Part shown: positions 3,881 to 5,128 of the stretch, piece after piece
Numbering within the stretch: position 1 is the first letter of the stretch
Layout: each line of letters starts with the position of its first letter
Notes under the pieces: generated by a model
What the model saw: only the letters and a program-made list of their open reading frames with translations
What the model was told of the DNA's origin: nothing
Databases searched by the model: none
Assembly: GCA_023487965.1 (NCBI GenBank)
Contig: JAMDBV010000021.1
Span: 1-5,128, forward strand
DNA: 5,128 nucleotides
Reading direction: 5' to 3'
Source: Patescibacteria group bacterium
GTDB lineage: Bacteria; Patescibacteriota; Minisyncoccia; Phycocordibacterales; PALSA-1337
Program-made: the position numbers and the translations under genes

Positions 3881-4401
3881 CGTAATATCTCCGATATCTG
3901 CACCCATGCATTCGTCACGGTCGCTACCCCGCCGGTGACAGCAAAAAGATTGAGGTCGATCCAAAATACTTGCTCAATGTTGATCAAATTTGGAGTCGCA
4001 CCTGGACCAACGAAACCTATTCCCGCAAAAGACCATGGAAACGATTGACCCGCAACTGCACTTATGACCGATACTGTAGGTCCGACTGCAACTGAATTGT
4101 TCGGAATTGCGGCGCCATTCACCGGTGCGACACCGGCATTGTAAACAAAACCTAAAGTCGCTCCATCACCAGCTATTGAATTTGCGACAGATCCGCCAGC
4201 TAGAATGCGAAAAATACCCCTACTATTCCGGCAATGAAAAGGAATGTTCAAGCCCATCATGACACCTGGAGTGAGCACTGAAGTACCCGCCGGATTGTAC
4301 GGTAATCCGTTCGCTGACAATGAATCATACGTATCAGCGACAATGATATCAGTGGACTCTATCATACGCGGAATTTTCCACGGAATAGGATTGTATCCCA
4401 C
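3877..4401 (-). CDS. Single-jelly-roll-like capsid protein (174 aa)
   Basis: The sequence is rich in Gly, Ala, Val and Asn with few charges and no membrane helix. It predicts beta-strands throughout, for example GIFRILAGGSVANSIAGDGA (62-81), ATLGFVYNAG (81-90), SVAVGPTVSVISAVAGQSFPW (103-123) and EQVFWIDLNLFAVTGGVATV (143-162). The last pattern, a strand with W/F-DL followed by a GG turn and TVTNAW, is typical of viral jelly-roll capsid proteins. The length is close to the small capsid proteins VP16 of P23-77 and VP7 of SH1 (about 170-190 aa). I infer a major capsid protein partnered with the 224-aa product. The start is GTG 4401, 1 nt after the upstream TGA, with a weak GGCGGG before it; ATG at codon 13 has no ribosome site. 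Not confirmed by alignment. Confidence 0.65.
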   Translation of the reverse strand: MGYNPIPWKIPRMIESTDIIVADTYDSLSANGLPYNPAGTSVLTPGVMMGLNIPFHCRNSRGIFRILAGGSVANSIAGDGATLGFVYNAGVAPVNGAAIPNNSVAVGPTVSVISAVAGQSFPWSFAGIGFVGPGATPNLINIEQVFWIDLNLFAVTGGVATVTNAWVQISEILR

Positions 4402-4402
4402 G

Positions 4403-5077
4403 TCAATACCCGCCTAAAATGAAATGAAGAACTTGCGAAGCGCCTGTAGAAACCATAGAAAGACCAGTCATGTCGGGGTGATATATTCGTACGGATTGTC
4501 CGGCAGCTAGAGGATACATGCCCGCTGCACCAAGAGTTCCATTTCCGATCAGCACTGGTGCAGTATTTGCGGCGTCAGCAAGGATGGTGATCCATCCAAT
4601 CACAGTTGGACCTGAGTATGGTACGGGTTGTATTGTAGACGCAGTTGCAGAAGTCGTGAAGGATCCGGATTGCAGTCCATTGGAAGCGACAGTATCAACT
4701 ACAAGATTGCCTAGCGAATCCAAAGGCAAACTAGCACCTGTCGCAGCAAGTTTCACGAGTACTGACGAAAGACGCACACGAGGTTTCGGTTTTCTTTGCC
4801 CTGGCAAAAGAGCATATCCGAGCAGCGCGATCGTGAGGGGTTGATCAAACGAAATCGACTCGAAATTCCCGCTCAGGATATCTATCTGATTTCCGGCGGC
4901 AAGCGGTATAGACTCCAGTACCATGTGAGGGTACAGCGAAAGTGTGAGATTTACAAGGGCACTCGGACCCGCGACAATATAGCCACTCCAATCGTATCCG
5001 GCGGGAAGCTGAAAAGGAGACTGAGCAGCGACTAGACTGGACGAGCGTGAAACTATAGGTTCATCATTTCGTATCAT
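4403..5077 (-). CDS. Two-domain beta-rich virion protein, candidate large capsid protein (224 aa)
   Basis: Both halves carry the same module. Residues 58-67 read IPLAAGNQID and 188-197 read YPLAAGQSVR. Each is followed by about 20 residues and a hydrophobic strand ending in G-Y (TIALLGYAL; VLHFILGGY). Each half also has a preceding strand pair (WSGYIVAGPSALVNLTL; VIGWITILADAANTAPVLI). This looks like a duplicated beta-sandwich of the kind found in phage and archaeal virion proteins. The length is close to the large SH1 capsid protein VP4 (about 230 aa), so it is a candidate partner for the 174-aa protein, although large precedes small here. ATG 5077 follows GAGAGAT by 3 nt. No TATA box is visible in the 51 bp upstream, so the operon probably begins beyond the window. 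A spike base or penton protein is the alternative. Confidence 0.65.
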   Translation of the reverse strand: MIRNDEPIVSRSSSLVAAQSPFQLPAGYDWSGYIVAGPSALVNLTLSLYPHMVLESIPLAAGNQIDILSGNFESISFDQPLTIALLGYALLPGQRKPKPRVRLSSVLVKLAATGASLPLDSLGNLVVDTVASNGLQSGSFTTSATASTIQPVPYSGPTVIGWITILADAANTAPVLIGNGTLGAAGMYPLAAGQSVRIYHPDMTGLSMVSTGASQVLHFILGGY

Positions 5078-5101
5078 GCTATCTCTCGTACTTTTCCAGG
5101 A

Positions 5102-5125
5102 TCACGATCGTTTAGTTGATCGTGA
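5102..5125. repeat. 8-bp inverted repeat upstream of the virion operon
   Basis: TCACGATC (5102-5109) and GATCGTGA (5118-5125) are exact complements around an 8-nt loop. They sit 25-48 nt before ATG 5077. On the minus strand no T-tract follows, so a bound operator or a structured mRNA segment is more likely than a terminator. GATC is part of both arms. Confidence 0.45.
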
Positions 5126-5128
5126 CTA

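Noticed and set aside
4518..5035. Plus-strand frames of 108 and 79 codons opposite the 224-aa virion gene
   Set aside because: Antisense shadows. Composition is Arg/Pro-rich without motif, and the minus-strand operon is continuous here.

Overview
This window looks like part of a small archaeal virus (or integrated provirus), probably with a thermoacidophilic, Sulfolobales-like host. Archaeal promoters are the main reason: TATA boxes sit 25-26 nt in front of two start codons (559 and 2273, both minus strand), the spacing of leaderless archaeal mRNAs. Genes inside operons instead carry short GGTGA/GAGGTGA-type ribosome sites and overlap their neighbours through ATGA junctions. No bacterial -35/-10 pairs, tRNA, rRNA, CRISPR array or insertion sequence were seen. 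No gene could be matched to a database, so the taxonomy is inference.

Layout. (1) 1-559, minus: a protein of at least 186 residues that runs off the left edge and is not recognised. (2) 560-1056: a non-coding region of about 500 bp, unusually rich in structure. It holds a divergent TATA box, an 11-bp inverted repeat followed by T5, four copies of the palindrome GATATATC, a large inverted repeat whose arms are GT/CA alternating tracts, and two G7 runs. It is the best candidate for a replication origin or control region. (3) 1057-1645, plus: a two-gene operon, an unrecognised beta-rich protein and a winged-helix DNA-binding protein. Its terminator-like hairpin lies inside the opposing gene. (4) 1602-2273, minus: a small serine recombinase of the resolvase/invertase type, with its own TATA box and a 16-bp palindrome beside the start codon. 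(5) 2369-5077, minus: seven tightly packed genes read as a virion operon. In transcription order they are a 224-aa two-domain beta protein, a 174-aa single-jelly-roll-like capsid protein, a 41-aa membrane peptide, a 194-aa Ig-like spike-type protein, a 142-aa protein with two C-terminal membrane segments, a 36-aa membrane peptide and an 84-aa protein with two membrane segments. A hairpin plus T-rich tract closes the operon.

How it may work together: the 224- and 174-aa proteins have the sizes and beta-rich character of the paired capsid proteins of SH1/P23-77-type viruses (Halopanivirales). The Ig-like protein would be a surface spike. The four membrane proteins suggest an internal lipid membrane, as in that group. 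The recombinase could integrate the genome, resolve multimers or invert a segment. The packaging ATPase expected for such a virus is not in the window. At window scale, GGCC is absent and GATC is strongly over-represented, which suggests selection by a host restriction system.
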